NCBI RefSeq assembly: GCF_002355655.1
Contig: NZ_AP017569.1
Span: 2,771,596-2,835,595, forward strand
DNA length: 64,000 bases
Direction of reading: 5' to 3'
Origin: Halorubrum trapanicum
GTDB taxonomy: Archaea > Halobacteriota > Halobacteria > Halobacteriales > Haloferacaceae
The notes beneath the pieces are model-generated. The model did not search any database. It worked only from the letters and a program-made list of their open reading frames with translations, and was not told the DNA's origin. Position numbers and translations under genes: made by a program. Position 1 is the first letter of the stretch. Every line of letters begins with the position of its first letter. This document shows, piece by piece, positions 1 to 8,568 of this stretch.

Positions 1-1
1 C

Positions 2-85
2 ATGCTCTCGGAAGGCGGCGCGGCGTCGGGGGGCGTCGCGGCGGCGGCCGAGTCAGTCGACGGGAGCGATGACTCGCCGGACTGA
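2..85 (+). CDS. 3' end of an unidentified CDS (partial)
   Basis: An open frame enters from the left edge and stops at a TGA. The readable tail is Ala/Gly/Ser-rich and then acidic, ending in SDDSPD, which is typical of disordered haloarchaeal C-termini. There is an ATG at the edge, but a 27-residue gene is unlikely, so this is treated as the end of a longer gene. No domain is visible and no function can be given. Confidence 0.45.
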   Translation: MLSEGGAASGGVAAAAESVDGSDDSPD

Positions 86-161
86 CCGGCCACTAACCGC
101 CTGAATTCACTCTCCGCCGCCGGTACGGCTTTCCCTCCGCCGGCCGTCCCTCCGGTATCTG

Positions 162-1817
162 ATGTCCTCGACGGACCCCCCCACCGCTGTCGGCGACGCG
201 CCGACGCTCGCGGCGCGACGACTCGACGGCCTCGCCGACCGCGCGGCGCGAGCGCGGCCAGCGGACGACGGCGACGACGGCGACGGCCCGAGCGGCGACC
301 CCGACGCGATCGACGTGTTCGCCCCGGCGACCGACGAGCGGATCGGGAGCGTGCCGGCCTGCGGCGCGGACGACGTGGCGGCCGCGGTCGAGCGCGCTCG
401 GGACGCACAGGCGGCGTGGGCCGAGACGCCCGCGGCGGAGCGCGCGCGGATCGTCGAGCGGTTCGGCGACCTCGTCGCGGACCGCCGGGAGGAGCTGCTC
501 GACGTCCTCCAGGTCGAGACCGGGAAGTCCCGCCGCACCGCGGTCGAGGAGCTGTTCGACGTGCCGAGCGGCTGCGCGTACGTCGCGGGCGAGGCGCCCG
601 ACGCGCTCGCCGAGGAGCGCCGCCGCGGCGTCGCACCCGGGATCGCGGCCGCGACGGTCACGTACGAGCCGGTCGGCGTCGTCGGCGTGATCTCGCCGTG
701 GAACTACCCGCTGACCCTGTCGATGGCCGACGCGATCCCAGCGCTGGCCGCGGGCAACGCGGTCGTCCTCAAGCCGGACGAGAAGACGCCGTACGGGGCC
801 CTGCTACTCTCCGAACTGCTGGAGCTCGCCGGCCTCCCCGACGGCCTCTTTCAGGTCGTCACCGGCGAGGGACCGACCGTCGGCCCGCCGCTGATCGACG
901 CGGTCGACTACGTCGCGTTCACCGGCAGCACGGCGGTCGGGCGGAGCATCGCGGAGCGCGCGGGCCGGAACCTGATCGGCTGCTCGCTGGAGCTCGGCGG
1001 CAACAACCCGCTCGTCGTGTGCGGGGACGCCGACGTCGACGAGGTCGCCCGCGGCGCGGTCCAGGCCTGCTTCTCGAACACCGGCCAGCTCTGTCTCTCC
1101 GCCGAGCGGATCTACGTCGTCGAGTCCGCGTACGACGCGTTCCTTGACGCGTTCGTCCGCGAGACCGAGGCGCTGACGCTCGGGGTCGGCTACGACTACG
1201 ACGCCGACCTCGGCTCGCTCGTCGACGCCGACCAGCTCGCGCGCGTCGAGTCGCACGTCGACGACGCCCGCGAGCGCGGCGCGACCGTCGAGATCGGCGG
1301 CCGCGCCCGGGCCGACGTCGCGCCGTACTGCTACGAGCCGACGATCTTGACCGGCGTCGACCCGGACGCGACGCTCGCCTGTGAGGAGACGTTCGGCCCC
1401 GTCGCCGCGGTGACGCCGGTCCCGGACGCGGCGGCCGCGGTCGACGCGGCCAACGACTCTCCGTACGGCCTCAACGCGAGCGTCTGGACCGCGGACCGCG
1501 AGCGGGGCGCCGAGCTCGCCCGCGAGATCGACTGCGGCACGGTGAACGTCAACGACGCGTTCCTCGCGACGTGGGGCGCAAACGACGCGCCGATGGGCGG
1601 GTTCGGCGACTCCGGGCTCGGGCGCCGACACGGACCGGAGGGGATTCAGCGGTACGCGGAGTCGCGGACGGTCGGCGTCTCGCGGGTCGGCCCGCTGACC
1701 TTCCCCGACCGGATCCCGACCGACTGGTTCGTCGGCGGGGCGTTCGCCGCGATGGGGGTCGGGCGGCGGGTGCGCCGCGGCCTCCGAGCGGTCCGCCGTC
1801 GCCTGTCGCGCCGCTGA
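162..1817 (+). CDS. NAD(P)-dependent aldehyde dehydrogenase (succinate-semialdehyde DH-like)
   Basis: A 551-residue aldehyde dehydrogenase that oxidises an aldehyde to the acid with NAD(P)+ in the cytoplasm. Seen: the Rossmann-side motif SPWNYP (about residue 180), the FTGSTAVGR segment, the general-base motif LELGG with Glu near residue 277, and the catalytic Cys near 311 in GQLC. The C-terminal MGGFGDSGLGRRHG segment is also typical. About 45 acidic, low-complexity residues precede the core and about 40 basic residues follow it, so it is longer than the usual 480-500. The substrate cannot be read; the family context suggests semialdehydes or general aliphatic aldehydes. Confidence 0.92.
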   Translation: MSSTDPPTAVGDAPTLAARRLDGLADRAARARPADDGDDGDGPSGDPDAIDVFAPATDERIGSVPACGADDVAAAVERARDAQAAWAETPAAERARIVERFGDLVADRREELLDVLQVETGKSRRTAVEELFDVPSGCAYVAGEAPDALAEERRRGVAPGIAAATVTYEPVGVVGVISPWNYPLTLSMADAIPALAAGNAVVLKPDEKTPYGALLLSELLELAGLPDGLFQVVTGEGPTVGPPLIDAVDYVAFTGSTAVGRSIAERAGRNLIGCSLELGGNNPLVVCGDADVDEVARGAVQACFSNTGQLCLSAERIYVVESAYDAFLDAFVRETEALTLGVGYDYDADLGSLVDADQLARVESHVDDARERGATVEIGGRARADVAPYCYEPTILTGVDPDATLACEETFGPVAAVTPVPDAAAAVDAANDSPYGLNASVWTADRERGAELAREIDCGTVNVNDAFLATWGANDAPMGGFGDSGLGRRHGPEGIQRYAESRTVGVSRVGPLTFPDRIPTDWFVGGAFAAMGVGRRVRRGLRAVRRRLSRR

Positions 1818-1861
1818 TCGGGATGGGTCGTCGGGGAAAATATCGAAGTACGGACGGGGAG

Positions 1862-2449
1862 TTACTCGTCGTCGATCAGGTCGCCGAACACGGAGGCTGC
1901 GGTGTCGGGCACGTCGAAGTCGTGGTAGTGCTCGCCCTTCTCGTTCGAGAGGATGTTGAGCGCGGCGGCGGCGCCGTCGCCCGCGGAGATGACCGCCTGC
2001 CACTCCTCGGCGCGGGCCATCGCGCCGGTCGCGTAGACGCCCTCGACGCTGGTCTCCATCGAGACGCCGACGCTGACGGTGTCGTCGTCGTCGAACTCGC
2101 AGCCCAGCTCCTCCGCGAGGTCGCGGTTCGCGCCCGTCGCGAGGACGACGTAGTCGGCGTCGTACTCGCCCTCCTCGGTCGTCACGGCGAAGCCGTCGCC
2201 GGCCTCTTCGACGGCGGTGACCTCCTCGCCTTGGTGGCGGTCGACGCCGAAGTCGTCGACCTGCTGGCGCGCGGTCGCCAGGAACTCGCTGCCGCCGACG
2301 GAGCCCACGCCGAGGTAGTTGAACAGGTGCGCCTTGTGCATCCACGTCCCGTCCGTGTCGAAGAGGACGGTGTCGAGGCCGTTCTTGCTCGCGAACAGTC
2401 CCGCGCTCAGTCCGGCGGGTCCACCGCCGACGATTGCGACGTCTGTCAT
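1862..2449 (-). CDS. Short FAD-dependent oxidoreductase, thioredoxin reductase-like
   Basis: 195 residues beginning MTDVAIVGGGPAG, a dinucleotide-binding fold for FAD. A second FAD motif, VYATGAMARAEEW, lies near the C-terminus. It is much shorter than thioredoxin reductase (about 320 aa): the NADPH-binding insertion and redox CxxC are absent, so it probably works with a separate partner or as a one-cofactor flavoprotein. I chose the ATG directly before the FAD motif; a longer frame upstream reads a Pro/Gly-rich stretch with no similarity to the fold. It converges with the aldehyde dehydrogenase gene. Confidence 0.82.
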   Translation of the reverse strand: MTDVAIVGGGPAGLSAGLFASKNGLDTVLFDTDGTWMHKAHLFNYLGVGSVGGSEFLATARQQVDDFGVDRHQGEEVTAVEEAGDGFAVTTEEGEYDADYVVLATGANRDLAEELGCEFDDDDTVSVGVSMETSVEGVYATGAMARAEEWQAVISAGDGAAAALNILSNEKGEHYHDFDVPDTAASVFGDLIDDE

Positions 2450-2563
2450 AGCCGCGTGTACGCGGCCCGGCTCATAAGGGTTGGCGGAAGCGGGGATCGA
2501 CGGAACCCGGCCGATGCGGCCGCCACCGCCGACGGAGGGCACGGAGCGCGGGCCCGAGCGCGG

Positions 2564-3430
2564 TCACTCGGTGAAGTCGGTGAGCGAACCGGCACCGTCG
2601 TCTCCGGAGTCGTCGTCGCTTTCGGAGCTGTCGCCGCCCCCGTCGACGTCGCCTTCCTCGCGGCCGTTCGCCTCCCCCCACGGGTCGTCGGGGTCGACCG
2701 GCTCGACGGCCCGGTCGAGTTCGGCGGCGTCGTACTCGACGTCCTCGTCGAGGATCATCGCGAGGCGCTGCCAGCGCGCGCTCCGCTCGTCTTCGCCCTC
2801 CGGGCCGACGCGCGCCCCGTGGGTCTTGAAGAAGCGGGTGCCGCGCCCGCGCTTCGACCCCTCCCCGGTGTGGCCGTCGAAGACGGCGTCGAACGTCTCC
2901 TCCGGTTCGAGGTCCCCGACCGGGAAGTCGTGGGCGGGTTCCTCGCCGCGCTCGCGGGCCTCGGCCCGGACCTCGGCGACGGCGGAGAAGTACGCGTCCG
3001 CGTTCGACGCCTCGCGGGTCGAGCGGGCGCGGGCCGCCGCGAGCGCGGCGTGGACCGCACAGAGGCGGCCCTTCCACGCGTCCGGCTCCCAGCGCTCGGT
3101 GGCGAGCTCCTCGTAGCGCTCGATCAGGAGCGCGATCTCGTCGCCCGCGCGGAGGTCCTCGACGACGTAGAGGTTCAGCCGGTCCCAGAGGTTCCAGGCG
3201 TACCCGGAGCGGGCCAGCTCCCAGGCCGCCCACGCCGCGATCTCTTCGTCGGAGCGCCGGACCGCCTTCTGGAGGAGGCTGGAGACGACGTAGCGGCTGT
3301 ACCCGCCGTCGGTCTCGTTGGCCGCCTTCTCCTCGCCGAAGTCGTTCTCGCCCGTCGCGTCCGGCGTCGTCTCGGTTTCGAGGCTCCCGTCCGACCCGAA
3401 CGTCGCCTGTCTGTCGTCGCCGTCGGCCAT
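2564..3430 (-). CDS. Stand-alone protein resembling the MgsA/RarA C-terminal domain
   Basis: 288 residues. After an acidic start of about 45 residues comes YSRYVVSSLLQKAVRRSDEE, then AAWAAWELARSGYAWNLWDR and VVEDLRAGDEIAL. This pattern (lysine plus RRSDE, a helical array, then a 'ED-G' segment) recalls the C-terminal tetramerisation/DNA-binding region of the clamp-loader-like ATPase MgsA/RarA. No AAA ATPase part is present. A conserved-looking FFKTHGAR segment follows and the last 60 residues are acidic and disordered. A role with replication forks is inference only; it could equally be an unrelated helical haloarchaeal family. Confidence 0.6.
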   Translation of the reverse strand: MADGDDRQATFGSDGSLETETTPDATGENDFGEEKAANETDGGYSRYVVSSLLQKAVRRSDEEIAAWAAWELARSGYAWNLWDRLNLYVVEDLRAGDEIALLIERYEELATERWEPDAWKGRLCAVHAALAAARARSTREASNADAYFSAVAEVRAEARERGEEPAHDFPVGDLEPEETFDAVFDGHTGEGSKRGRGTRFFKTHGARVGPEGEDERSARWQRLAMILDEDVEYDAAELDRAVEPVDPDDPWGEANGREEGDVDGGGDSSESDDDSGDDGAGSLTDFTE

Positions 3431-3549
3431 GTCCCCGCTCCCGCCGCGAGCGACTTAACTGCCGCGCGGCGAGGCGGTCCGGTCGCGACGCGAGCGGCGT
3501 TCGAGTCCGGCGATCGGGGGCGCGGTACAGCGGATCACACCGGTTCTGA

Positions 3550-3591
3550 AAGGGAACCCTTAAGTCGAATCCAGCGGCTATGTTTCGGTAA
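3550..3591 (+). promoter_or_regulatory. Probable promoter of tRNA-Tyr
   Basis: The sequence CCCTTAAGTCGAA lies about 30 bases before the mature 5' end of the tRNA. Haloarchaeal tRNA promoters often have a TTAAG/TTTAA box at about that distance. No other element is visible; the assignment rests on position. Confidence 0.4.
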
Positions 3592-3665
3592 CCGCCCTTA
3601 GCTCAGCTTGGTAGAGCAGTCGACTGTAGATCGACTTGTCCCCCGTTCAATTCGGGGAGGGCGGA
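3592..3665 (+). tRNA. tRNA-Tyr (GTA)
   Basis: A 74-base cloverleaf without intron. The acceptor CCGCCCT pairs with AGGGCGG and is followed by discriminator A. The D-arm region GCTCAGCTTGGTAGAGC, an anticodon stem GTCGA/TCGAC around the loop CTGTAGA (anticodon GTA), and a T-arm CCCCG-TTCAATT-CGGGG are all present. CCA is not encoded. The 3' end is the left border of an AT-richer accessory segment. Confidence 0.95.
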
Positions 3666-3838
3666 TCTAACATTTCCGTCGATTCCGGGTGGAACCCGGA
3701 ACCGGCGATTTCCGAGCGTAGAAGACGTGAGCCGTTAGGCCGCGTTTTCAGAAGACGCCCGAAAAAATCGGAGTTCAACAAGCTTCGTAACGCTCCCCGA
3801 CGCCGTCGTGCGAATTTCGAAGTGGACGGGGGTAGAAG

Positions 3839-4129
3839 ATGAGTTCCCGTCGCAACAGTGACGAGGAGGATGTACCCGAGGAGCAGTCGGACGGGGACGC
3901 GCTGGCGCCGCACCACTTCTACGTCGGCGTGGCGCTGTCGCTGTTCGGTTTCGCGTCGATCTGGCCGTACTACCCGGCGACGGGTGCGGGCTTCGCGTTC
4001 ATCGGTCTGCTGGTCGCGCTCGACGACGTGATCGAGCACATGACTCCGTATTCGACGCCGCTCGATCAGGTGTGGAAGCGTGCCGTGTTCCCAATTATAA
4101 GAGAGTTAGAAAATCACGCTGGACCCTGA
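3839..4129 (+). CDS. Small two-helix membrane protein beside tRNA-Tyr
   Basis: 96 residues: an acidic N-terminus (about 25 aa), APHHFYVG, two hydrophobic segments (about 31-48 and 51-65) and a charged tail with DDVIEH and TPLDQVWK. The two helices are separated by a short PYYPATGAG turn. It lies immediately after the tRNA and shortly before the AT-rich genes, so it may belong to an integrated element. I recall similar small 'HH-membrane' proteins in haloarchaeal proviruses and plasmids but cannot name a family with certainty. GC content is normal for the genome, unlike its right-hand neighbours. Confidence 0.65.
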   Translation: MSSRRNSDEEDVPEEQSDGDALAPHHFYVGVALSLFGFASIWPYYPATGAGFAFIGLLVALDDVIEHMTPYSTPLDQVWKRAVFPIIRELENHAGP

Positions 4130-4255
4130 TGTAATTCAAAGTTTTTGAAATCATGACAAGGTTGCTTGGTACATAATCTAATCGGCTCTGTTGAATTTTG
4201 ACTCACTATTATATGGTTACTCACAATACATTCGCGTAGCAATTGCTATCCAAAC

Positions 4256-4771
4256 ATGTCTGAGCAGGATGGTCCTTCTACACCTAGTGAGATAAGAACA
4301 TACCGTCGAGCCTTAGAAGACGCCAGAGATACACTTGGAGAGCTTTACCAGTCGATTTCAATACTTGAGCAGAAAGGGTGGAGAGTAGTACGTATTAATT
4401 TGATCATCACCACAATCGTACTATCCGCATTAACCACTAGTGGAGCACTGGTGAGTATTCGTCTTATACCTTTGACTCTCCTTTTTTTATCAACACTTTT
4501 TCTCTCTGTATCTACTGGTTGGGGTTTTGCGATGCAAAAACGGCGGTCTGCTGAATTAGGGGTGGGATCTGAGATGTTAAATATAGCAGCAGAAGGCTCT
4601 CATCATGAGCACGATTATCTTAGTAGGGCATTGGATATGTACCTTGAGAGTATTAAAACCGCCAAGCAGAGAAATGGAAGAATGGCTACTTATTTGGATG
4701 CTGCCATCTACACTAGTATTGTTGGCGTGACACTTATGTTGTCTACACTCATACTAGTATATATAATATGA
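4256..4771 (+). CDS. Three-helix membrane protein, first gene of a coupled pair
   Basis: 171 residues in AT-rich DNA. A soluble helical N-terminus (about 1-45, RALEDARDTLGELYQSISIL) precedes two close membrane helices (about 46-90). A cytoplasmic helical stretch with EHDYLSRALDMYLES follows, and a last membrane helix (about 150-170) runs to the C-terminus. The '2TM + helical arm + TM' layout resembles small membrane effectors of conflict systems (for example SLATT-like proteins), but I see no diagnostic motif. Its stop overlaps the start of the next gene in ATGA, so the two are probably translated together. Codon use is AT-rich, suggesting recent transfer. Confidence 0.7.
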   Translation: MSEQDGPSTPSEIRTYRRALEDARDTLGELYQSISILEQKGWRVVRINLIITTIVLSALTTSGALVSIRLIPLTLLFLSTLFLSVSTGWGFAMQKRRSAELGVGSEMLNIAAEGSHHEHDYLSRALDMYLESIKTAKQRNGRMATYLDAAIYTSIVGVTLMLSTLILVYII

Positions 4772-4959
4772 CTGAATCCGACGAAACAGACGACTCGGAG
4801 CCTGAAACCACAGCGAATCCGTTTGATGATGCAGACACAGAAGAGGTATTCAACATGGAATTCGAGGGACCAGATCTTTCCAGAATCATTCGGAAGGCTT
4901 CAGAAGACGAAGCCGAGGACAAAGGCGAAGACGAGGAGCCCAAAGACAGCGATAACTAA
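4768..4959 (+). CDS. Small acidic partner protein of the upstream membrane protein
   Basis: 63 residues, extremely acidic, starting inside the stop codon of the membrane-protein gene. The only likely ordered part is the middle, with FNMEFEGPDLSRIIRKASE, which looks like one amphipathic helix flanked by disordered acidic tails. This fits a regulator, antitoxin-like partner or charged cytoplasmic extension of the membrane protein; none of these is shown by sequence. No family is recognised. Confidence 0.6.
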   Translation: MTESDETDDSEPETTANPFDDADTEEVFNMEFEGPDLSRIIRKASEDEAEDKGEDEEPKDSDN

Positions 4960-4965
4960 CAATCT

Positions 4966-5205
4966 CTAAACAAACGCCTGCGTCCGCTCCTCGGTATGCT
5001 CGCTAACGACCTCGTCGACGCCCTCCCGATCGACCATCGCCGCGTGTAGCGCCTCACCGGTCGTCATCAGCTCGCTCATGTCGTCGGCCTCCTCGATCCC
5101 CTCCTCCCACGCTTCACGTTCACCGGGACGGAAGATCCCACGATCGTCGAGCGCGGCGACCAATTCTCGCAGATCCTCGCGATAGGCGGATTGGAGAGAC
5201 CTGTT
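4966..5205 (-). pseudogene. Remnant of a GC-rich gene, C-terminal part only
   Basis: An open frame of about 80 codons with normal haloarchaeal codon use inside an otherwise AT-rich island. It reads LDDRGIFRPGEREAWEEGIEEADDMSE and ends ERTQAFV. It is closed upstream by an in-frame TGA and has no ATG at its head; only a TTG (5163) could start it. The regular helix-forming sequence and codon use suggest the C-terminal remainder of a longer gene rather than a complete protein. The family is not recognised. Confidence 0.45.
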
Positions 5206-5332
5206 TCACTTTTACTCAGCGCCCATGGCTTATGTCTTTATTTAAACACCCGCTTCGTCCACGTGTGCCGCCAAGTAGGACGCAGCAGATGATTGTTGAG
5301 CAGCGCGCGAAGGAACTGGAGGATTCCGGCGG

Positions 5333-5554
5333 ATGCTCCGACCGGAGGCGGAACAGGCGTTCGGCGAAGTAATGGGGATGATGGGCGCCAATGCTGGCGC
5401 CGCTGAGTACCTGGAGCCGGCGTCACCGCGGCGAGGGATGGACCTCTCGCTGTACATCGAGGCCGAACTGGAGCAACAGGCGCTCTAAAGAGAAATTGAA
5501 GAATTATAGCAAGAAATTGAGCAATTAAAGAACTATCTGATCTCAAGTGAGTGA
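5333..5554 (+). pseudogene. Decayed coiled-coil gene with two CAR-to-TAR stops
   Basis: Reading from the ATG gives RPEAEQAFGEVMGMMGANAG and later YIEAELEQQAL, then TAA. The same frame continues as REIEEL-stop-QEIEQLKNYLISSE-stop. Reading each internal stop (5486-5488 and 5507-5509) as the Gln codon it differs from by one C-to-T change restores a continuous heptad coil. Upstream, a different frame reads VEQRAKELEDSGG, so a frameshift is likely too. This is a dead gene of an inserted element; its original role is not recognisable. Confidence 0.6.
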
Positions 5555-5591
5555 ATAAATAGAGTTTGAATGTGGTGTATGCTGTCCAGTA

Positions 5592-5762
5592 TTATTTTGC
5601 GTTGACGTAAACCGCGACACCAGCGATTGAAGCCGACAGGAATGCTACGAGGTTCGCTTGTGCCGAAAATCCTGTCGGAGACAGACCACGGAAGTAAATC
5701 CATAGCACGCTGAAGAGGACGAATACCAGACACCCCAGTAGTGCTTCGGCACTAATTGTCAT
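5592..5762 (-). CDS. Small two-helix membrane protein (56 aa)
   Basis: A complete short frame with ATG and TAA. It starts MTISAEALLGCLVFVLFSV, giving a first membrane helix (about 7-22), then a polar turn IYFRGLSPTGFSAQ, then a second helix (about 36-52) and a VNAK end. It is divergent from the winged-helix membrane protein on its right; about 190 bases separate their starts, enough for both promoters. The hairpin-of-helices design and the AT-rich setting suggest an accessory-element membrane protein. Family not recognised. Confidence 0.55.
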   Translation of the reverse strand: MTISAEALLGCLVFVLFSVLWIYFRGLSPTGFSAQANLVAFLSASIAGVAVYVNAK

Positions 5763-5955
5763 CACTAATCACCTTTCGTCTGCTCATGTTGATGCTGTTG
5801 GAATGCATCAACACCTACAACGGCGTAAGAGCCGTTATAACAGGCTGAAACTCCTTAGTTCGACAAACGAAGAATCCGGTTCTACAATTCGGGAACCTAC
5901 TTCGACGAATGTAGAATGGGAGGAAAGTTTTGACCTCCCGTGCTGTTTTTGCTCT

Positions 5956-6537
5956 ATGGAGAGTGAACAGGATGAATTACCAGATTGGATCTCCTCCAGA
6001 ATTGAGGAACCAAATTACAATAAAGACCTGACACAGAAACGAGTTGCTGAGGAGTTTGAATTTGGTGACCGACCGTTCTATAATGTTTCTCAGATGCACG
6101 CTGCCCTCGGAGGATCGGTTAGTGATGACACTGTACGGGCTCGACTAAAAGAACTGAATGAGAGGGACGTACTACAGCTTCAAGAGGTCAACAACGGGAA
6201 GATTTACTGGCTCGATCGTCCTGAGTCAAGCTGGCCTATTCCACCAGATGTTGAGGTTGAACCGAAGTCGTCTGAGATGACGCTTTCCAAATGGCGAAGT
6301 CAGACACATGTCCAAACAGCAGCTGTATCCATACTTGCCGCAATATTAGGGACCGCTGTGACGCTCGTCGGTGTTTTTCAGACTGGTGGCTACTATCAAC
6401 TCCCAATTTCTGGTGGTGAACTCATCACATACGGGCTAAGCGCTGCGCTGATGAGTTATGTGGGACTGTTTGCTTCAGGAGCTATGTGGATATTTACTCA
6501 ATCAGAACCCGACGAGACATCATTAGGGATTGAATGA
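5956..6537 (+). CDS. Winged-helix protein with two C-terminal membrane helices
   Basis: 193 residues from the ATG giving MESEQDELPDW. The N-terminal half has a winged-helix pattern: PFYNVSQMHAALGGSVSDDT (positioning and recognition helices), VRARLKELNERDVL and the wing NNGKIYWLD (about 40-110). The C-terminal half has two membrane helices (about 125-145 and 160-180). Such membrane-tethered DNA-binding proteins are frequent in haloarchaeal proviruses and islands. Longer starts upstream add residues without structure. AT-rich; probably a regulator of the island or of a virus, by inference. Confidence 0.65.
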   Translation: MESEQDELPDWISSRIEEPNYNKDLTQKRVAEEFEFGDRPFYNVSQMHAALGGSVSDDTVRARLKELNERDVLQLQEVNNGKIYWLDRPESSWPIPPDVEVEPKSSEMTLSKWRSQTHVQTAAVSILAAILGTAVTLVGVFQTGGYYQLPISGGELITYGLSAALMSYVGLFASGAMWIFTQSEPDETSLGIE

Positions 6538-6678
6538 ACTGTAACTCTAGAAGTGGGTCACAACAGAACCGAGAATATTAGGCGCTGAAAAGTAACAGCG
6601 AAACCGCTCGATCGCGGCCGAGCGTGAGGGTAAGGCCGCCACCACCCGACTTTTCACGGCTCCCGGCGACGGGTGGGT

Positions 6679-7473
6679 ATGAGCGTTCGCTGGCGGCCGA
6701 TCGCCGTCGTCCTCCTCGTCGTGCTCGCCGGTTGCGCCGGCGCGCCGGTCCCGGACGTCGGCTCCGAATCGCCGCCCGCCGACCTCAATTCCCCGCCCGA
6801 CAATCCCGACGGCATCGACCCCAACGACCCGGACGACACCGCCTGGACCGGCACCGTCGTGCGCGTCGTCGACGGCGACACGATGGAGGTCGAGTTCCCG
6901 AACGGCGAGGTCGACACCGTCCGGCTGCTCGGCGTCGACACGCCCGAGACGAGCGCGGAGTCGACCTCGCCCGGCGAGTTCGAGGGGATCCCGGAGACGG
7001 ACGCCGGCCGGGCGCACCTCCGGGCGTGGGGCCTTGAGGCGTCGGCGTTCGCGGAGTCGGAGCTCGCCGGCGAGGAAGTCACGGTCGTCACCGGCGGCGA
7101 CCGTCGCGGGGGCTACGGGCGCCTCCTCGCGGTGCTGTACGTCGACGGCGAGGACTTCAACGAGCGCCTGCTGACCGAGGGGTACGCGCGGCTGTACGAC
7201 ACCGAGTTCGCGCTGCGCGACGCGTACGCAGCGGCCGAGGCGGACGCGATGGAGCGCGGGGCGGGGCTCTGGGCGTTCGACGAGTCCGACTACCCCACCG
7301 AGCCGAGCGAGGTCGACGACGAGGACCTCCCGCCGCTCCCCGAGGACGGCGACTACGACTGCGGCGACTTCGACACGCGGGCGGAGGCGAACGCGGTCCT
7401 CGACCGGTCGCCGGGCGACCCGCACGACCTCGACGCCGACGGCGACGGCGAGGCGTGCGAGTCGCTCCCGTGA
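6679..7473 (+). CDS. Thermonuclease-like lipoprotein with C-terminal excalibur-type domain
   Basis: 264 residues. The N-terminus is a lipoprotein signal peptide with lipobox LAGC (Cys about residue 20), so the protein is exported and membrane-anchored. A staphylococcal-nuclease-like domain (about 58-205) shows VVDGDTMEVEF, VRLLGVDTPE and GGYGRLLAVLYVDG. The last 40 residues, DYDCGDF ... DLDADGDGEACE, form an excalibur-type calcium-binding repeat with two Cys and an Asp-rich loop. Likely an extracellular Ca-dependent nuclease. A GTG two codons earlier is possible, but the ATG is preferred. Confidence 0.88.
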   Translation: MSVRWRPIAVVLLVVLAGCAGAPVPDVGSESPPADLNSPPDNPDGIDPNDPDDTAWTGTVVRVVDGDTMEVEFPNGEVDTVRLLGVDTPETSAESTSPGEFEGIPETDAGRAHLRAWGLEASAFAESELAGEEVTVVTGGDRRGGYGRLLAVLYVDGEDFNERLLTEGYARLYDTEFALRDAYAAAEADAMERGAGLWAFDESDYPTEPSEVDDEDLPPLPEDGDYDCGDFDTRAEANAVLDRSPGDPHDLDADGDGEACESLP

Positions 7474-7513
7474 GACACGACGTTTTATGCGACGGGCGGG
7501 CGCCCAATCGGTC

Positions 7514-8482
<969 letters not shown>

Positions 8483-8568
8483 GGACTCGGGCCGCCGGGC
8501 GCAGACCGACGGCCGACGGCCCTGTGCCGCCGTAACACACTTAAGAGCGCGCTCGATACGGTGTCGTA

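Noticed and set aside
804..2345. Long open frame on the minus strand across the aldehyde dehydrogenase and flavoprotein genes
   Set aside because: Arg-rich, non-acidic product with no domain; an antisense artefact of high third-position GC. The same holds for the long frames overlapping the ThDP enzyme, carB and the nos genes.
3636..3842. Open frame starting inside tRNA-Tyr
   Set aside because: Begins in the T-arm of the tRNA and codes a basic, motif-free peptide.
3666..6680. Second attachment site for the island beside tRNA-Tyr
   Set aside because: I looked for a copy of the tRNA-Tyr 3' end in and after the island and found none, so the right border is not defined.
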